From the NCBI GenBank assembly GCA_022796875.1, contig JAAWJJ010000014.1, forward strand, positions 1 through 60,249: a stretch of 60,249 nt of DNA, in the 5' to 3' direction. The translations under genes and the position numbers were made by a program. The notes below the pieces were generated by a model. The model searched no databases. It saw only the letters and a list, made by a program, of their open reading frames with translations, and was not told the DNA's origin. Source of the DNA: Eubacterium sp. Lineage in GTDB: Bacteria; Bacillota; Clostridia; Lachnospirales; Lachnospiraceae. Below are positions 57,745 through 60,249 of this stretch, in pieces (the first letter of the stretch is position 1; each line of letters begins with the position of its first letter).

Positions 57745-57776
57745 AAACCGGGATTAAGAATACTTAATCCCGGTTT
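57745..57776. terminator. bidirectional terminator between the YjfB-like gene and cvfB
   Basis: AAACCGGGATTAAG and CTTAATCCCGGTTT pair perfectly around a 4-base loop, with A-rich and T-rich flanks. The cvfB stop codon (57756-57754) and last codons lie inside the stem, so the hairpin serves both convergent genes. Confidence 0.85.
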
Positions 57777-58590
57777 CTGTAATGACAATTTTTCTTTCTT
57801 TATAAAGCCTGCCTGCAGCGCGTTTAAAGGCGTTTTTACTTAAACCGGTTTCTTTCATAATATCTTCCGGAGAAGATTTGTCGTGAATCGGAAGTTCCCC
57901 TCCCCGGCTTTCTAATATCTGCATGATTTTTTCGGCATCCCCCTCTATTTGGACATATGCCCTCTCCCGCAGCGTCAGATCTGTTTTTCCGTCTTCTTTC
58001 ACTCCAGCTACTTTCGCCTCTATAACATCCCCGATCTTTAAGGCCCTGCAGTCTTCATGTATCGGAATCCTCGCGGAATATTTGTCGTCAATCGCCAGAA
58101 AAGTACCAAAATTTTTACTAAACTCATATACCCTTGCTTTTACTACGTCGTCCCGGCGATAAGGCGACTGCCGGAACAGCACGTCATACAGCCCTTTCAT
58201 CGTCGCACACAGGCGGTCACTTTTATCGATATACAGGCGTACCAGTATTTCGTCGTCTCTTTCCAGTTTGCGCAGCTGTTCCTTAAATGGAAGAAATAAA
58301 TCTTTTTCCAGGCCCCAGTCCAGAAATGCGCCGATTCCCGTTACCTCAAGCACTTTCAGTACTGCAAATCCGTCTATTTGTATTTTCGGTGCATGGGTCG
58401 TACTGATCAGCCTGTCACTGGAATCTTTATATAAAAATACTTTGATTTCATCCCCGATTTTTGTGCCCTCCGGAACCTGCTTTGCCGGAAGCAGCACGCG
58501 GTGTTCCAAATTGCTCTCTTCCGCCAGGTATACTCCGAAATTCACTTCTTTTACTACGGTCAGTGTCTGAGTTTTTCCTAATTTTAACAT
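57754..58590 (-). CDS. cvfB: S1-domain RNA-binding protein CvfB family
   Basis: A 278-residue protein with three S1-like OB folds and a C-terminal winged helix (IMKETGLSKNAFKRAAGRLYKERKI). KLGKTQTLTVVKEVNFGVYL, ATMKGLYDVL and LTLRERAYVQIEGDAEKIM (landmark fragments) match CvfB/YitL proteins, which bind RNA and affect virulence-gene expression in staphylococci. The role here is inferred from the family. Last codons lie in the shared terminator. Confidence 0.9.
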   Translation of the reverse strand: MLKLGKTQTLTVVKEVNFGVYLAEESNLEHRVLLPAKQVPEGTKIGDEIKVFLYKDSSDRLISTTHAPKIQIDGFAVLKVLEVTGIGAFLDWGLEKDLFLPFKEQLRKLERDDEILVRLYIDKSDRLCATMKGLYDVLFRQSPYRRDDVVKARVYEFSKNFGTFLAIDDKYSARIPIHEDCRALKIGDVIEAKVAGVKEDGKTDLTLRERAYVQIEGDAEKIMQILESRGGELPIHDKSSPEDIMKETGLSKNAFKRAAGRLYKERKIVITETGIKYS

Positions 58591-58629
58591 AATCCTGTAT
58601 TTTTCCTTTCTCTCTGCAGTATAAATGCT

Positions 58630-58709
58630 GCTCTGTTAATCCGGCGTCTGCATATATACTTCCGTTTCTGCTCTGTTAATCCGGCGTCTGCATATATACT
58701 TCCGTTTCT
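58630..58709. repeat. 40-bp tandem duplication at the 3' end of the thioesterase gene
   Basis: Two identical 40-base units (58630-58669 and 58670-58709), each starting GCTCTGTTAATCCGGCGTCT and ending ACTTCCGTTTCT. A partial third copy (CTCTGTAAAT) lies in the coding end of the thioesterase gene. The second unit ends at the stop codon, so the duplication copied sequence just past the gene. Confidence 0.85.
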
Positions 58710-59412
58710 ACTCTGTAAATTCTACGATCGCGTAAATCTGCTTTTCCTCATCGCATAACTGTACCGTTACTTTATCCTGTTCTTCCGTTACATACGGAAA
58801 AATCCTGTCGCCAAGCACCGCCGCTTTCCGATAGTCCGCGCGCATCTGCCTGACTTTTATACTTTCGGGCACATATTCCTGAGCCATGACCAGATACTGC
58901 CCGTTATTGACATGCTCATTGACATCCAACTGTGATTTCTGCACGGTCACAGGCTCTTTTGCACACCCCTGGCTATCCGCCGCAATTTTCCTCGGCGCAT
59001 AATCCATTTTCAGCTTCTCTGACAACTCATATTTACTCCAGACGGTTTCCGGGATTTTCAAGGGACGTCCATTTTTTATATCCATCAGAAACCAGACAGA
59101 ATTCGCATAAGCGTACATTCGGCCGTTTCCGTCTTCCATCGTAAAATTACGATAACCGAAAGTCCCCTTAAAATCATAAGGAGATGTCGTCACGACAATT
59201 TCGTCCGGATATTTCGGAAATTCTTCTATTACAATCTGCCAGGATGCCAAAATCCATGCATAGCCGTTTCCTGCCATATCGTCAATTCCCATTCCAATAT
59301 CTTCGGAATGAAAACAGCTGCAGTCCTGAAAGTAGTTTAACAGGGCGCTCAACGTCATATCTTTTTTATCATCCACTTCGCTGAAGCGGACTCTGCCGTT
59401 CATACCGTACAT
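58708..59412 (-). CDS. acyl-ACP thioesterase family protein
   Basis: A 234-residue double hot-dog thioesterase. The N-terminal RVRFSEVDDKKDMTLSALLNYFQD and C-terminal catalytic region QLDVNEHVNNGQYLVMA, with the Asn-x-His pair, match bacterial acyl-ACP thioesterases, which release free fatty acids from acyl carrier protein. The start at 59412 is chosen (AAAGGGG about 11 bases upstream); a longer in-frame start has no site. cvfB lies 117 bases downstream. Confidence 0.88.
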   Translation of the reverse strand: MYGMNGRVRFSEVDDKKDMTLSALLNYFQDCSCFHSEDIGMGIDDMAGNGYAWILASWQIVIEEFPKYPDEIVVTTSPYDFKGTFGYRNFTMEDGNGRMYAYANSVWFLMDIKNGRPLKIPETVWSKYELSEKLKMDYAPRKIAADSQGCAKEPVTVQKSQLDVNEHVNNGQYLVMAQEYVPESIKVRQMRADYRKAAVLGDRIFPYVTEEQDKVTVQLCDEEKQIYAIVEFTE

Positions 59413-59450
59413 AAAAACTGTTTCCCCTTTCCCGGAATAATACATACAGA

Positions 59451-59477
59451 GAAAAGCACCACATCCGTGGTGCTTTC
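59451..59477 (-). terminator. terminator of tRNA-Gln
   Basis: AAAGCACCAC and GTGGTGCTTT form a perfect stem with a short loop, followed on the minus strand by TCTCTGTAT. It lies 16 bases past the tRNA 3' end and just upstream of the thioesterase gene. Confidence 0.75.
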
Positions 59478-59492
59478 CTCACACTTCATAAC

Positions 59493-59563
59493 TGGCCCAC
59501 CAGGACTCGAACCTGGAAATGACGGAGTCAGAGTCCGTTGCCTTACCATTTGGCGATGGGCCA
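59493..59563 (-). tRNA. tRNA-Gln (anticodon CTG)
   Basis: The minus strand folds as a standard 71-nt tRNA. TGGCCCA and TGGGCCA form the acceptor stem (U-A first pair, common in tRNA-Gln). The D loop has AAATGGTAAGG, the anticodon loop CTCTGAC carries CTG, and the T loop is GGTTCGAGTCC. CCA is not encoded. Confidence 0.93.
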
Positions 59564-59689
59564 TCATCTCAGCGACAAAAATTATTATACACAACATGTT
59601 TCCAAATTGCAAGTACTTTTTTTATTTTTTTATCAGAAATTTACAGGGGGGGTACATTCCATGGGAAAACCCTGGCAGTTTGATCGTTT

Positions 59690-60148
59690 CTTTACGGAAC
59701 GGCTTTATTCATAATTTCTAAAAGTTGGCGATATAAAAAATATTATCAGAAGTTAGCAGCATCAGAGAATCTGATTTCATATGTCTGTTGGAGGCTGGTA
59801 CGTCGATTTCTACCTCTTACAAAAATGTTTCTGAAACATTTCGCCGCCGATGCTTTCAGGCAGGCTGCACAAAACAGGATGGACTGTCCTTGTGGCGGAA
59901 AATGAGAGGCTCTTACTCCCGCCGTATTTATGCAGCAATTTGGGGACAGGGACGTCCCCAAAAGCCCGAGTGCGCCCGGACGGCGCATTGAGGGCGGTTG
60001 CGTCAAAAGTCATAAAATATTCCGGCGGGATTAGAGCCTCCATTTGACTTAAGCAGGCAGGACAGCATATTTTGTGCAGCCGCCGTCCGAAACCACAAAG
60101 CAAATGTTCTGATAATATTTTTTATATCGCCATACTTTTTAGAAATTT
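59690..60148. mobile_element. nested-palindrome dispersed element, copy D (rearranged, cut by an IS end)
   Basis: The left arm (TTTACGGAACGGCTTTATTC... from about 59690; inner part 59713-59750) matches the right arm (to about 60147), both with AATTTCTAAAA and ATATTATCAGAA. The left arm is homologous to the left arm of copy A, including GAACGGCTTT. Internal blocks run opposite to A (left end resembles A's right end), as in copy C. The core, however, keeps the plus orientation and sits in the loop of the GCACAAAACAGG/TTTTGTGC hairpin. The right arm stops about 27 bases short of the left one, exactly where an IS256-like end begins. Confidence 0.82.
59933..60009 (+). other. conserved structured core of copy D
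   Basis: CAGCAATTTGGGGACAGGG, AAAAGCCCGAGTGCGCC, CGGACGGCGCAT and AGGGCGGTTGCG are as in copies A and B. The first hairpin is now GGGGAC/GTCCCC, fully complementary. The supporting stem is GAGGCTCTTACTCCCGCCG (from 59904) against CGGCGGGATTAGAGCCTC (to about 60040), different in sequence from A and B but equally paired. Confidence 0.6.
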
Positions 60149-60249
60149 CAGGGTAGTGTAAAATAAATTGTGTTTTTGGAAAGAAATGGCTCCTTTTTGG
60201 TAAGAATTAGGATATGAAAATTTTTATCGAAAAGGAGTATTTTTATGCC
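60149..60249 (+). mobile_element. left end of an IS256-like insertion sequence (partial)
   Basis: GGGTAGTGTAAAATAAATTG looks like the terminal inverted repeat of IS256-family elements. About 90 bases later AAAAGGAG precedes an ATG (60246-60248) at the window edge, where the transposase would start. Only the first codon is visible, so the family call rests on the end sequence and spacing. It interrupts the right arm of palindromic element copy D. Confidence 0.55.

Noticed and set aside
1..60249. CRISPR array
   Set aside because: No regularly spaced identical repeats with unique spacers were seen; the repeats present are tandem or dispersed palindromes.

Overview
The window looks like a chromosomal segment of a low-to-mid GC Firmicute, most likely a gut Lachnospiraceae (Clostridium cluster XIVa) member. 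Grounds: strong AGGAGG ribosome binding sites, anaerobe-type genes (rubredoxin, minimal SUF pair, Rrf2 regulator), the conserved order ecfA1-ecfA2-ecfT-truA-rplM-rpsI, VanW, CvfB and YjfB families, Tet(M)-like ribosomal GTPases and family-typical mobile-element remnants. The family call is inference. Nearly all genes are on the minus strand; the plus-strand genes are a TPR-like membrane protein (30.5 kb), a GH25-LysM enzyme with a small neighbour (36.2-37.5 kb), the copper operon (43.1-46.0 kb) and a YjfB-like peptide (57.6 kb).

Layout. 0-0.6 kb: two tRNA-Ser genes and repetitive AT-rich sequence that may lead into an rRNA operon to the left. 0.6-6.1 kb: a housekeeping run (tsaE-tsaB-rimI, rnz, a membrane protein, tsaD, ispD) behind an Rrf2 regulator; tsaB, tsaD and tsaE serve t6A tRNA modification. 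6.9-9.8 kb: a Tet(M)/EF-G-like GTPase fused to a Rae1/YacP-type NYN endonuclease domain. 10-13 kb: a lipoprotein, a coiled-coil protein behind a train of hairpins, and a membrane glycosyltransferase. 13.2-18.3 kb: response regulator, kinase, ABC ATPase and large FtsX-like permease, an envelope-stress or peptide-resistance type module. 18.5-20.2 kb: rubredoxin, then a decayed mobile element (broken sigma factor, frameshifted serine recombinase). 20.3-25.7 kb: rpsI, rplM, truA, ECF transporter core, trmL. 25.7-35.8 kb: aminotransferase/Lrp/AIR-synthase-like operon, VanW protein, nth, a secreted GH25 muramidase, and a two-gene SufC/SufB (SMS-like) Fe-S scaffold. 36-42.3 kb: GH25-LysM, AEC transporter, TldD/TldE, and an N-terminally truncated PD-(D/E)XK nuclease. 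43-46 kb: CsoR-controlled copper ATPase with a chaperone domain fused to its C terminus behind an internal ribosome binding site. 46-60 kb: broken RelB-like antitoxin, MerR-membrane regulator, fructokinase, prfB with its +1 frameshift, ctpB-ftsX-ftsE, CdaR-like regulator, YitT and TagA proteins, a DnaA-box-rich spacer, SH3-NlpC/P60 hydrolase, cvfB, acyl-ACP thioesterase, tRNA-Gln and the edge of an IS256-like element.

The most unusual content is a family of four dispersed, nested-palindrome elements (about 6.17-6.88, 21.36-21.85, 42.48-42.86 and 59.69-60.15 kb). They carry no protein. Each has inverted terminal arms with a common inner part. Three carry a nearly invariant core of about 80 bases held by a stem whose sequence differs between copies but stays self-complementary, and the fourth is an 'empty site' that lacks the core exactly between 7-base direct repeats. 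This pattern suggests selection on a folded RNA or single-stranded DNA and a core module that can be gained or lost. I cannot match it to any named element from memory.
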